From CAYFSS01 sp964345975 (GTDB taxonomy: Bacteria > Bacillota > Clostridia > Saccharofermentanales > Fastidiosipilaceae): a DNA stretch of 64,000 bases. Positions 17,267 to 26,172 of the stretch are shown in pieces; position 1 is the stretch's first letter, and each line of letters begins with the position of its first letter. The notes under the pieces are model-generated. The model saw nothing but the letters and a program-made list of their open reading frames with translations, did not search any database and was not told the origin of the DNA. The position numbers and the translations under genes are program-made. The DNA lies in the NCBI GenBank assembly GCA_964345975.1, contig CAYFSS010000005.1:25896-89895 (forward strand), given 5' to 3'.

Positions 17267-17646
17267 GTCTCTTCAATGACCGTTTTCAGGGTCTTTGCCA
17301 CCTCACCGGCGATATCCATAAGCTCGGGATTCTCCAACAATTTTATGATACCCATTGGATCCAACATTCCGAGATAGACGTTGTTCTCTTCTTCATAGAC
17401 CACCATTTTACAGGGGAGAAAGAAACCTACCTCGCGATCTTTGCCCAGGATTTCATGAGCTTTCGCAGGATTGCAAACTTCGAGGATCTTATAGTTCCTA
17501 TCGAAGTCCAGCCCCTTCTTGTTCAAAGTCTCTTTAAAATCCAATTCCCATAGCACGCCAAACGCATGCCGACTCAAGTTTTCTTTTAGATCCACCAAGG
17601 TCTCTTCAAAACGCTTCGTTGATTTCACTTTGTAAATGACGCTCAT
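17260..17646 (-). CDS. DUF302 family protein
   Basis: A 128-residue cytoplasmic protein of the DUF302 family. It shows the typical features: an N-terminal strand-helix (SVIYKVKSTKRFEETLVDL), EVCNPAKAHEIL with its single conserved cysteine, and FFLPCKMVVYEEENNVYLG. Function in this family is not established. AAAGGAGGAAACC precedes the ATG at 17646. Its start lies inside the 3' end of the M50 gene (41-base overlap), so the two are probably co-translated. Confidence 0.8.
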   Translation of the reverse strand: MSVIYKVKSTKRFEETLVDLKENLSRHAFGVLWELDFKETLNKKGLDFDRNYKILEVCNPAKAHEILGKDREVGFFLPCKMVVYEEENNVYLGMLDPMGIIKLLENPELMDIAGEVAKTLKTVIEETK

Positions 17647-18713
17647 GGTTTCCTCCTTTATATTCATCTTTATCTCCATGATCATTGTCCCACGTTGTAG
17701 CCAGCGCTATAAGCTCTTTTTCACTCATCACTTCACCTTCATACGGATGATGCTTTGAAATCTCCATAAATTCTTCAAAAAGCCCCTCCGCACCCTCTTT
17801 GTGCATAGTCTTCGCATAGACATACAGCGTCCGCAATATCGCAAGTTGCTTGCGCAACGTCTCGAGATTCACATGATCTGCATCAAAGAGTTTCTCTGCC
17901 AACTCATTATCTCTTTGCACCAAAGCAATATAGATACGATCCCCAAGGAGCTTAGTGCGAACCAATCCGGTGATATTGTCGTTCGANNNNNNNNNNNNNN
18001 NNNNNNNNNNNNNNNNNNNNNNNNNNNNNNNNNNNNNNNNNNNNNNNNNNNNNNNNNNNNNNNNNNNNNNNNNNNNNNNNNNNNNNTAAGTATGTTCCAG
18101 AAAGATTTCCGAGCAGCTTCGCTCTTCTCCAAAGCAATAAGGTCTGCACCATCGGTCGTCACAAGCTTCGTCGTTTGGGGAATTCCGTTTATGAGACCGA
18201 TCAGGAGACCTACAAAAGCCATGATCAGGAAAATCAATGAAAGGTAATCTGAGACAAGAAAACTCGCAACCAGAAATACGGCAAATCCCAAGAGATTGCT
18301 GCCGGGCCCGCCCAGATGATAGAGCTTAAAGGGAAAGGTCCCATTCTTATAGTCGGGAGGTTCCATGAGACACTGACCGCCGGTCGCGGGTAGCCAGTAT
18401 CGAGCAAACTTTAAGCCCTTGCTGCTTCGCACAATCATGAAACTCATCACGCGAAAGGACAAGAAACGATAGCCGCTTAGGAGACCGCCCATGAGATGGC
18501 CGGCTTCATGGATGATGACGTGGAGGTAGCTTAAGCCGAACGTGATAAGGATAAGTATGGCGAAGTAGAAGACGGTCTCCGGTAGTCCCTCGGGCCGAAG
18601 TTCGATTGCTCTGGCGAGGATGTAGCCAAAGCCCGGGCCTACCGCAAGATACGTCGCAATCAGTGGCCAAGACTTCTGAGCTTGTATGGGGGACGGTTGG
18701 GGCTTTTGTTCAT
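17606..18713 (-). CDS. M50-like membrane zinc metalloprotease, interrupted by a scaffold gap and an apparent frameshift
   Basis: Two reading frames on either side of the N-gap look like one gene. The N-terminal part has membrane helices and the zinc motif HEAGH (around 18509-18495), then LGGPGSNLLG and NGIPQTTKLVTTDGADLIAL, which is how site-2-type proteases place their third ligand. After the gap comes a soluble tail ending with HHPYEGEVMSEKELI, as in clostridial relatives. The only ATG with a ribosome site (18713, AGAGG) is in another frame than HEAGH; adding one base to the G5 run at 18688-18692 would join them. This may be a sequencing error, a real disruption, or a recoding site. Total length is unknown because of the gap. 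Confidence 0.65.
17987..18086. other. Scaffold gap of exactly 100 N
   Basis: A run of exactly 100 N, the convention for a gap of unknown size. It sits inside the M50-like protease gene, so the true distance and frame across it are not known. Confidence 0.99.
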
Positions 18714-18774
18714 AGGCACCTCTTTCGAGCCCAATATATCATCTTGAATTGCAGAAGCTTAAAGGAGAGATGAT

Positions 18775-18825
18775 ATGTTCATAAGCCCACTGTCCTATAA
18801 TGACAATAGGAGGCAAACGCAATGA
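18775..18825 (+). CDS. Possible 16-residue leader peptide
   Basis: A very short frame, MFISPLSYNDNRRQTQ, starts with a good ribosome site (AAAGGAGAGATGAT-ATG) and ends in a TGA that overlaps the ATG of the hydantoinase-like gene (ATGA). This is the classic arrangement for translational coupling. The ribosome site of the main gene (AGGAGG) lies inside the small frame. No homology can be claimed for such a short peptide. Confidence 0.45.
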   Translation: MFISPLSYNDNRRQTQ

Positions 18826-20465
18826 ATGAAAGAAAAAAGATCTTGAGCCTCGACATGGGTGGTACGAACCTCGATGGCGTCGTTCTCGAGAATTTTCGCG
18901 TTACCAAGAGCATGAAAACGCCTATAGATCCTGATGATCTCACAGGATCCGTAACACGTTGCTTAGCCGAACTCACCGGTCGTGACGATCCTGAGAGCTG
19001 GACTGAAATTCACCTGTCGACCACTTTGACCACAAACTGCATCGCCCAGAGACGCCTCGATCCGGTGACCTTAGTGATCCAGGTAGGCCCGGGTTTGGTC
19101 GAAGATTATGCCGCAGAAGGTCTGGATCTCCATGAGCTATCAGGAGCCATTGATCACCGGGGCATTGTGACGCAGAAGGTCTCAGATCGTGAACTGTCAC
19201 AGCTGAGCACTGCGCTGAGACCGGATGACTTCCCGCAGCTGGCAGTCGTGTGCAAATTCGGCACGAGAAATCCGCAGTACGAACAAGAGCTGGCCTCGAA
19301 GCTTCGAGCGCCGTTTGAATCGGTGACCTTAGGACATTTGTTGTCGGGTTCCTTGAATTTTCCGCGTCGGGTGAGAACCGCTTGGTTCAATGCCGCTGTG
19401 ACCCGAATCTTCAAACATTTTGCGATATCTGTGGAAGAAGGACTCCATGCAGCCGGCATTAAAGCACCGATCTATATCTTGAAGGCAGATGCCGGTACGT
19501 TACCCCTAGAGATTGCCAAGGAACAACCGGTCCAAAGCATTCTGTCAGGACCGGCAGCGAGTTACCTCGGATTTAGAGCCCTGATGCCGACGGAAGAAGA
19601 TGCCATTCTCCTGGATATCGGCGGCACCACAACGGATATCTTCTACCTCGTTGCAGGTGAGCCCTTGTTTGAAGTAGAAGGTGCAAGCATTGGTGGGTAT
19701 AAGACCTTGGTGCGATCTCTCTTTACCGATACGCTGGCCTTGGGAGGTGATTCTTTTGTCCATTGGGATGAAGGCGTGCAAATAGGGCCCGGGCGAAGTT
19801 CAACGCCCCCTACCCTAAGCGATGCTTATCGTCTCTTGGGTCGTCTATCAGACGATGCTGATCCATCGGTCTTTGAAAATTTCGCGAGAGACCATGGGCG
19901 AGAACCTCAGGAAATGGCCCACGACGTCGCGAAGCTTGCTGCTCGCAAGATCTACGATACCGTTGAAGCACGTCTTCAAGAATTACACCGTCGACCTCTC
20001 TACACCGTGCGTGAAGTCTTGGAAGATCGACGACTCGAACCAAACGTCTGGCAGGTTATCGGCGGCCCTGCTCATGCATTGAAGCCTGAATTGGATGAAC
20101 TTCTCAGTCTTCCGGTCCAAGTTCCTGAACAAGCAGAGGTTGCCAACGCCATCGGGGCAGCCTATGCCCGACCGACGCAGATCCTAACCCTCCACGCGGA
20201 TACGGAAGCCGGTGTACTCCGTATACCTGAGCTGGGTGTCCAAGAGCAAATTCGTCGCACGTACGATATGCCTTTGGCAAAAGAACGTCTGATGCATGAA
20301 CTTTCGAACCAAGCTCGAAAGCTGGGTCTCTCCGAAGACAATATCGAGGTCATTGAAGAGCAACGCTTCCTGATGTTAGACGGCTTCCGGCAAGGTCTAA
20401 ACCTCCGCCTCCAAGGTCAGATTCGTCCCGGCCTTATGTCCGAAGGAGTACCGCATGAAAGCTAA
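18822..20465 (+). CDS. Hydantoinase/oxoprolinase-family ATPase (HyuA-like)
   Basis: A 547-residue protein of the actin-like ATPase superfamily. LSLDMGGTNLDGVVL at the N-terminus and LLDIGGTTTDIFYL in the middle are the phosphate-binding loops, with LSGPAASYLG between them. HyuA-type enzymes hydrolyse ATP to open hydantoin or oxoproline rings, usually together with HyuB; no hyuB is present here, and the protein is shorter than typical HyuA (about 650-700). It overlaps the deacetylase gene by 11 bases, so the two likely act in one process. TAGGAGG precedes the start. Substrate unknown. Confidence 0.82.
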   Translation: MNERKKILSLDMGGTNLDGVVLENFRVTKSMKTPIDPDDLTGSVTRCLAELTGRDDPESWTEIHLSTTLTTNCIAQRRLDPVTLVIQVGPGLVEDYAAEGLDLHELSGAIDHRGIVTQKVSDRELSQLSTALRPDDFPQLAVVCKFGTRNPQYEQELASKLRAPFESVTLGHLLSGSLNFPRRVRTAWFNAAVTRIFKHFAISVEEGLHAAGIKAPIYILKADAGTLPLEIAKEQPVQSILSGPAASYLGFRALMPTEEDAILLDIGGTTTDIFYLVAGEPLFEVEGASIGGYKTLVRSLFTDTLALGGDSFVHWDEGVQIGPGRSSTPPTLSDAYRLLGRLSDDADPSVFENFARDHGREPQEMAHDVAKLAARKIYDTVEARLQELHRRPLYTVREVLEDRRLEPNVWQVIGGPAHALKPELDELLSLPVQVPEQAEVANAIGAAYARPTQILTLHADTEAGVLRIPELGVQEQIRRTYDMPLAKERLMHELSNQARKLGLSEDNIEVIEEQRFLMLDGFRQGLNLRLQGQIRPGLMSEGVPHES

Positions 20466-21759
20466 ACATAAAACAGGACTCGTCTTCTTTCCCGCTTACG
20501 ACTGGGCGATAAGCCCAAGTCATCCCGAGCGCCAAGAACGACTCCTATACACACAAGATCAATTGATGGAAGAGGGGATCCAAGACATCGAAGGGCTCAC
20601 GATGGTGCGACCGGTCCCCTGCACAAATACCGACATTGAACGAGTCCACTTTGCGGTACCAAACGTTGCGCAGCGGTTGACGGACTCCCATAAGGTCTCG
20701 GTCGGAGGAGCCATCACTGCCTATGATCTGGTCTTCAGTGGCGAAGTCCAACGTTCTTTTGCCCTCATTAGACCCCCGGGACATCATGCTCATAGGATTG
20801 TCTATGGGGATAGAGGCTTTTGTATTGTGAATAACGAAGCCATTGCGCTTGAGGCCATGCGACAACGCTATGGTGACCTGCGAGTTGCAATTGTGGATAC
20901 CGACTGCCATCACGGGGACGGGACCCAAGACATCTATTGGAATGATCCCGACACGTTGGTGATCAACGTGCACCAGGATGGACGGACACTCTTTCCGGGG
21001 ACAGGTCACTTAGACGAGCGTGGTGGCCCCGGGGCTTATGGGCTTACCGTCAATGTGCCGCTCCCACCCGGGACGGGAGAAGAAGGTTTCTTGAGCGTCC
21101 TGGAAAACGTCATCATGCCAATCCTTGAGTCGTACGAGCCCGATCTTATCATCAATTCAGCGGGTCAAGACAATCACTATTCGGATCCTTTGACCTCGAT
21201 GAATTTCACAGCTCAAGGGTATGCCAAATTGACCGAGCGCTTGGCACCGGATATCGCTGTCTTGGAAGGTGGCTATTCCATTGAAGGCGCCCTCCCCTAT
21301 GTGAACTTGGGAATCGTGGCAGCTCTGGCAGGTTTAGATTACAGCAAGATCCGTGAGCCCAATTACGACCCGCTGCGTTTGAAGCAATCGCCAATCCTGA
21401 CACGCAAAATTCATCGCATCGAGGAGCAAGTCATGGATCAGTGGCATCAACGCGACCGTGAAGCGCATCAGAAATTCCAAGGTCAAGACTTCGTTCGTGT
21501 GCCCAAGCATATCTTCTATGACACGGACGGGATCTTGGAAGAACAAGTCACGATGTACCGCGTTTGCAATCACTGTGCCGGATACCATGTCATCCAATCT
21601 ACAAATGGTCGAGAGCTCCAAGTTCTGGCAATCCATGTCCCTCGCAAAGCCTGCGACCGGTGTCGCAACGAAGCCCTGAGACGTTTTGAGAATGCCGAAT
21701 CACGCTATTCTCATGTGTACTTACAAGACCGTCCAACGGACCGGTACCGTAGAAAGTAA
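20455..21759 (+). CDS. Histone-deacetylase-family amidohydrolase with a C-terminal zinc ribbon
   Basis: Residues about 20-310 form an HDAC/acetylpolyamine-amidohydrolase domain: PPGHHAH (catalytic histidines), DTDCHHGDGT (zinc ligands) and LEGGYS near the end. In bacteria such enzymes remove acetyl or acyl groups from small amines or proteins. The extra C-terminal 120 residues carry C371-x2-C374 and C400-x2-C403, a zinc-ribbon-like pair not present in the standard family, followed by a basic tail. GAAGGAG lies before the ATG and the gene is coupled to the HyuA-like gene. Pairing suggests deacylation linked to an ATP-dependent amide or ring hydrolysis, which is inference. Confidence 0.85.
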   Translation: MKAKHKTGLVFFPAYDWAISPSHPERQERLLYTQDQLMEEGIQDIEGLTMVRPVPCTNTDIERVHFAVPNVAQRLTDSHKVSVGGAITAYDLVFSGEVQRSFALIRPPGHHAHRIVYGDRGFCIVNNEAIALEAMRQRYGDLRVAIVDTDCHHGDGTQDIYWNDPDTLVINVHQDGRTLFPGTGHLDERGGPGAYGLTVNVPLPPGTGEEGFLSVLENVIMPILESYEPDLIINSAGQDNHYSDPLTSMNFTAQGYAKLTERLAPDIAVLEGGYSIEGALPYVNLGIVAALAGLDYSKIREPNYDPLRLKQSPILTRKIHRIEEQVMDQWHQRDREAHQKFQGQDFVRVPKHIFYDTDGILEEQVTMYRVCNHCAGYHVIQSTNGRELQVLAIHVPRKACDRCRNEALRRFENAESRYSHVYLQDRPTDRYRRK

Positions 21760-21763
21760 TCCT

Positions 21764-22672
21764 ATGATCGACGTCACCATCCTCGGAACCGGGGGCATGC
21801 TCCCGACGGCCAACCGCCATTTAAGCTCAGCACTCGTGCGAAATGAGGGACGGATCGCCCTCATCGATTGTGGTGAGGGGACTCAGGTGGCTTTTCAATC
21901 GTATGGTTGGACGCTCCATCGCATCGACCTTATCTTGCTCACTCACCTCCACGCCGATCACGTGTTGGGACTTCCGGGTCTCCTTATCACAATGGCAAAT
22001 CAAGGGCGTAAAGATCCCCTTACCATCGTGGGACCCGAGCATACTCTTCACGTCGTCCGAAGTCTTTCCGTCATTACGCCGTTGACGTTTCGAGTAAATC
22101 TCTTAGAGCTCCCCAAGGTCACGGGACTTCAGCTGGGAAATATGGCGGTAACAGCGGTCCCGATGGATCACGATATCCCTTGTTTCGGATATCGCTTCGA
22201 TCTCCCCAGGCCTCGGAAGTTCTTACCGGACCGGGCGTTGGAACTAGGTATCCCTCAAGAGCTCTGGTCGAAGTTGCAAGCAAATGAAACGGTGCGTAAG
22301 GGGTTTAAGAGGTGGACACCCGATCAGGTCTTAGGTCCGAAGCGTGAAGGCTTGTCCCTCATGTATGCAACCGATACTCGTCCCAATGAAAATCTTCTCG
22401 AAGCTTCGCGTGAGGTTGACCTCCTCATCTGCGAAGGCATCTACGGGGTAGAGGACAAGGACGAAGAGGCTCTTCGTAAGGGGCATATGTCTGTCTGGCA
22501 AGCGCTGGAGTTAGCGCAGAAAACCGGTGTCAAAGAGTGTTGGCTGACGCACTTTAGTCCGTCTTTTATAGATCAGGAGAAGGTCGCTCCGCGGATCGAG
22601 GAACGTTCAGGGGGCTTTTGTAGTTTCGCGTTCGATGGACGATCGACGACGCTCGAGTATGTTGGTGAATGA
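21764..22672 (+). CDS. rnz: Ribonuclease Z
   Basis: Endonuclease that trims tRNA 3' ends. The 302-residue metallo-beta-lactamase protein has the zinc motif THLHADHVLG, an aspartate in ATDTRPNE and late histidines in GHMS and LTHFSP; the region ITMANQGRKDPL matches the RNase Z long form order. I start at MIDVTILGTGG (21764), four bases after the deacetylase stop; the ribosome site is weak (AGAAAG), in line with coupling to the upstream gene. Confidence 0.92.
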   Translation: MIDVTILGTGGMLPTANRHLSSALVRNEGRIALIDCGEGTQVAFQSYGWTLHRIDLILLTHLHADHVLGLPGLLITMANQGRKDPLTIVGPEHTLHVVRSLSVITPLTFRVNLLELPKVTGLQLGNMAVTAVPMDHDIPCFGYRFDLPRPRKFLPDRALELGIPQELWSKLQANETVRKGFKRWTPDQVLGPKREGLSLMYATDTRPNENLLEASREVDLLICEGIYGVEDKDEEALRKGHMSVWQALELAQKTGVKECWLTHFSPSFIDQEKVAPRIEERSGGFCSFAFDGRSTTLEYVGE

Positions 22673-22725
22673 GTTTCGCATGGGCTAACAAGTTTATTAA
22701 GGTTTATGAATTGTGATCTCTTAGC

Positions 22726-22753
22726 CATGTAATGAAGAACATGTAATGAAGAA
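22726..22753. repeat. Perfect 14-bp tandem duplication upstream of metY
   Basis: CATGTAATGAAGAA occurs twice back to back in the 183-base space before metY. No SAM riboswitch or T-box signature is visible in this spacer. Confidence 0.85.
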
Positions 22754-22855
22754 ATAGAGCTAAATCTCTACATTTTGTGAGATACTTGCAAGAATTTCTT
22801 AGCACTTAAGAGCTTAAAGAGCTATTGATGATTGAGCCAAGAGGAGGGCTATTTC

Positions 22856-24139
22856 ATGCACGACACGAGAATTGAAACGAAATGCGTCCAAGGAGGCTAC
22901 ACGCCTCAAAACGGTGATCCGCGCCAAGTTCCCATCATTCAGAGCACGACGTTCCGATATGACACCGGCGAGGACATGGCCAAATTGTTTAACTTGGAAG
23001 CCAGTGGATATTTCTATTCTCGTCTGCAAAACCCCACGAACGATAACGTCGCAGCAAAGATATGCGAACTCGAAGGTGGTACCGCAGCGATGCTTACGTC
23101 TTCAGGGCAAGCTGCTTCTTTCTACAGCGTCTTTAATCTCGCCTCCGCCGGTGACCACGTCATCTCAACCTCTGCTATCTATGGGGGCACCTACAATCTC
23201 TTCAATGTCACCATGCGTCGGATGGGGATAGACTTCACCTTCATCGATGCCCATGCGCCGATCGAGCAACTAGCTGAAGTTTTCCGGCCAAATACGAAGG
23301 CGGTCTTTGCCGAGACTCTCGCGAATCCTGCCCTCACCGTCCTCGACATCGAGAAGATTGCTAAGCTCGCCCACGATCATGGTGTGCCGCTCATCGTGGA
23401 CAACACCTTCCCTACCCCTTACAACTGCCGACCCATCGAATGGGGTGCCGATATCGTCGTCCATTCCACCACGAAATACATGGACGGTCACGCATCTGCT
23501 GTGGGTGGCGCCATCGTCGATTCCGGCAACTTCGATTGGACTAAGGATCCGGAGAAGTTCGCAGGTCTCGTCGAGCCTGATGAGAGTTACCACGGTTTGT
23601 CCTATACCAAGAACTTCGGTTTAGGCGGCGCTTACATCACAAAAGCCACGGCCCAGCTAATGCGGGATCTTGGCTCAACCCCCTCGCCCCAGAGTGCTTT
23701 CTACTTAAATCTCGGACTTGAATCCCTCCACGTCCGCATGGCCCGCCACAATGAAAATGGACTCAAAGTTGCCCAGTTCCTCGAAAATCATCCCAAGATT
23801 GCTTGGGTCACATATCCCGGACTCGAAGGCAACGCCGACTACAAGCTCGCTCAGAAATATCTCCCGAACGGCTGCAGCGGTGTCGTAAGTTGCGGTGTTC
23901 TTGGGGGAAGTGAAGCCGCAGAGAAACTGGCGACAAGCCTTAAAGTCTTTGGCATCGCTACGCATGTTGCCGATGCCCGTTCATGCTGCCTCCATCCGGC
24001 CAGCACAACACATCGTCAGCTAAGCGACGAAGAGTTGGCACAAGCAGGTGTCTCCCCTGATCTCCTTCGTCTCTCGTGCGGAATCGAACATAGCGACGAC
24101 CTGATTGCTGATCTTGAACAGGCACTTGCTCAGATCTAG
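22856..24139 (+). CDS. metY: O-acetylhomoserine sulfhydrylase
   Basis: PLP enzyme that makes homocysteine from O-acetylhomoserine and sulfide. The 427-residue protein has the Cys/Met-metabolism PLP fold with SRLQNPTNDNVAAKI, LTSSGQAA, VDNTFPTPYNCRP and the PLP lysine in HSTTKYMDGH; its length (over 420) and insert favour MetY over cystathionine lyases. I start at ATG 22856, preceded by GAGGAGG. metA follows 46 bases later with an acetyl-type specificity residue, which fits the substrate. Confidence 0.92.
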   Translation: MHDTRIETKCVQGGYTPQNGDPRQVPIIQSTTFRYDTGEDMAKLFNLEASGYFYSRLQNPTNDNVAAKICELEGGTAAMLTSSGQAASFYSVFNLASAGDHVISTSAIYGGTYNLFNVTMRRMGIDFTFIDAHAPIEQLAEVFRPNTKAVFAETLANPALTVLDIEKIAKLAHDHGVPLIVDNTFPTPYNCRPIEWGADIVVHSTTKYMDGHASAVGGAIVDSGNFDWTKDPEKFAGLVEPDESYHGLSYTKNFGLGGAYITKATAQLMRDLGSTPSPQSAFYLNLGLESLHVRMARHNENGLKVAQFLENHPKIAWVTYPGLEGNADYKLAQKYLPNGCSGVVSCGVLGGSEAAEKLATSLKVFGIATHVADARSCCLHPASTTHRQLSDEELAQAGVSPDLLRLSCGIEHSDDLIADLEQALAQI

Positions 24140-24185
24140 GTTTAAGGTTTAATTCTGCAACAGTTTTGGAGAGGAACCTGTCATC

Positions 24186-25115
24186 GTGCCCATAAGAATT
24201 CCCAACGATCTTCCTGCGACAAAAGTCCTGACGAAAGAAAACATCTTTGTCATGACAGAGACACGGGCCCTGTCACAGGACATTCGCCCTTTGAAGATTC
24301 TCTTATTGAATCTCATGCCGAAAAAGATTGAGACAGAGACGCAGCTCTCTCGTCTCTTGGGAAACACATCACTCCAAGTTGAATTGGAGCTCATGCGCAC
24401 GAGCACGTACCAGGCGAAGAATGTCTCCACAGAACACCTCATCTCTTTCTATAAGACGTTCGACGAAATGAAACATAGGAAGTTCGACGGTCTCATCATC
24501 ACCGGCGCACCGGTGGAACACTTAGAATTTGAAGAGGTCGATTACTGGGACGAATTGTGTGACATTATGGAATGGTCTAAGACCCATGTTCACAGCACCT
24601 TCCATATTTGCTGGGGCGCTCAGGCAGGCCTCTATTATCACTATGGGATTCCTAAAATCCCTCTGGACGAAAAGATGTTTGGGATCTTTCCCCATAAGGT
24701 CGATTATCCACGATCTATCTTATTTCGCGGCTTCGACGAAACGTTCATGGTGCCCCATTCCAGGCATACGACGGTTCTTGCTGAAGACATCGAGGCTGTC
24801 CCGGGCTTGAAGATTCTTGCCTCGTCTCAAGAAGCCGGTGTCTATGTCGTAAAGACGCCCCAGAGCAGGCAGATCTTTGTGATGGGTCACTCCGAGTATG
24901 ACCGGATGACCTTGCACAATGAATATATCCGCGATCTGGAACGAGGAGATGAGATCAAGCCGGCGGTCAATTACTATCCTAACGATGATCCCACGTTGGA
25001 ACCTATCCTTAGCTGGCAAGCTCATGCGAATCTGCTCTACAGTAACTGGCTGAACTACAATGTCTACCAGACGACGCCGTATGATTTGGAGAAGCTGCCG
25101 GGGACGAAGAAGTAG
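24186..25115 (+). CDS. metA: Homoserine O-acetyltransferase (MetA family)
   Basis: Activates homoserine for methionine synthesis. The 309-residue class-I-glutamine-amidotransferase-like protein has the nucleophile C142 in FHICWGAQAG, and the late H/E pair in MGHSEYDR. Residue 111 is Glu (GAPVEHLEFEEVDYW); family work shows that Gly111 selects succinyl-CoA and Glu111 acetyl-CoA, so this should be an acetyltransferase, matching MetY. Start is GTG at 24186 with GGAGAGG upstream. A terminator follows. Confidence 0.92.
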   Translation: MPIRIPNDLPATKVLTKENIFVMTETRALSQDIRPLKILLLNLMPKKIETETQLSRLLGNTSLQVELELMRTSTYQAKNVSTEHLISFYKTFDEMKHRKFDGLIITGAPVEHLEFEEVDYWDELCDIMEWSKTHVHSTFHICWGAQAGLYYHYGIPKIPLDEKMFGIFPHKVDYPRSILFRGFDETFMVPHSRHTTVLAEDIEAVPGLKILASSQEAGVYVVKTPQSRQIFVMGHSEYDRMTLHNEYIRDLERGDEIKPAVNYYPNDDPTLEPILSWQAHANLLYSNWLNYNVYQTTPYDLEKLPGTKK

Positions 25116-25139
25116 GCTGCTTTGATCGTTGAGGCTATG

Positions 25140-25162
25140 AGGCTCCTAACGGAGCCTTTTTT
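25140..25162 (+). terminator. Intrinsic terminator after metA
   Basis: AGGCTCC-taac-GGAGCCT stem followed by TTTTTT; it ends the metY-metA unit 25 bases after the metA stop. Confidence 0.9.
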
Positions 25163-25275
25163 CTATTGGTAAAATTGAATAAGTTAAGTCATCGATCGCC
25201 AAGTTCACAACACACATCACCAGATGACTTAGTTCTTTTTAGCACTAGTCTGCTCTAATTCAAGGAGGAGAATCT

Positions 25276-25926
25276 ATGAGAATTCACGAAAGCTTTCCCA
25301 TCAAAGAAGTAAAACCTTTAAAGAAGCGATCCTTAAATCCCGGGACCATCCTCGCTCCTATCCCGGCTGTCTTAGTATCGACAGCCTTCGGCAAAGAGGG
25401 GGAGCTATGGGATAGACCCAATATGGCGACCTTTGCTTGGACCGGGGTCATCAACAGTGATCCACCCATGGTGAGCTTAGGAGTTAGACCATCCCGTTAC
25501 ACCCTTGAAGCCATTGAGGCGACGAAAGAATTTGTCATCAACCTGATCTCGGAAGAGCTCAATCCTCACTGTGACTATTGTGGCGTCGTATCAGGAAGAG
25601 ATATCGATAAATTTGATAGAACGGGTTTAACACCCACGAAAGCCAGTGGTCTCCATATTGCTCCGGCGATAGCCGAGAGCCCTTTGACACTCTCTTGTCG
25701 CGTGATCGACAAGAAAGATCTGGGCAGTCATGTTCATTATATGGCTGAGGTCGTTGGTGTCGATGCAGCAGAAGTTCTCTTTGATAAGGCCGGAGCACTC
25801 CATCTCGACAGAGCACGATTAGTCTCATATGTTCATGGAGACTATTATTCACTCGGTAAGAAGTTGGGATTCTTTGGTTACTCCGTAGCGAAGCCTGATG
25901 TATTGAAACGACGGATGGAGTCCTAA
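25276..25926 (+). CDS. Flavin reductase-like protein (FMN-binding split barrel)
   Basis: A 216-residue protein of the flavin reductase/FMN-binding split-barrel family: PVVLVST-like PAVLVSTAFG near residue 35, TFAWTGVINSDPPMVSLGVR for FMN contacts, and FVINLISEEL. Such proteins in anaerobes reduce flavins or act as flavoprotein oxidoreductases. Three cysteines (PHCDYCG, LSCRV) are present. AAGGAGG lies before the ATG. It is a single-gene unit between a terminator and the nqr cluster. Confidence 0.82.
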   Translation: MRIHESFPIKEVKPLKKRSLNPGTILAPIPAVLVSTAFGKEGELWDRPNMATFAWTGVINSDPPMVSLGVRPSRYTLEAIEATKEFVINLISEELNPHCDYCGVVSGRDIDKFDRTGLTPTKASGLHIAPAIAESPLTLSCRVIDKKDLGSHVHYMAEVVGVDAAEVLFDKAGALHLDRARLVSYVHGDYYSLGKKLGFFGYSVAKPDVLKRRMES

Positions 25927-26172
25927 GAGGATGGAGTCATAAAACGCATGAATCTGCGCTCATACCATCATTCCTAAGATATGCCCCGGCATATCTCTAA
26001 TTTCCTATGTTTCTGAACTTGAAAAGAGTGTAGCGACGAGAATCAAGGTAGCGTTATCTGCTAATTGCCAGCCTCTTACACTTCTTAAAATTAGGCAAGA
26101 CTTCCTTAACAATTCTGCTATCATGCAATGGATAAATGAATAGAAAGCCGACAGATTAGAAATCAGGTGTTT

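Noticed and set aside
22673..22855. SAM riboswitch or T-box before metY
   Set aside because: No CTTATCAAGAG-type or T-box GGTGGAACC-type motif is present.
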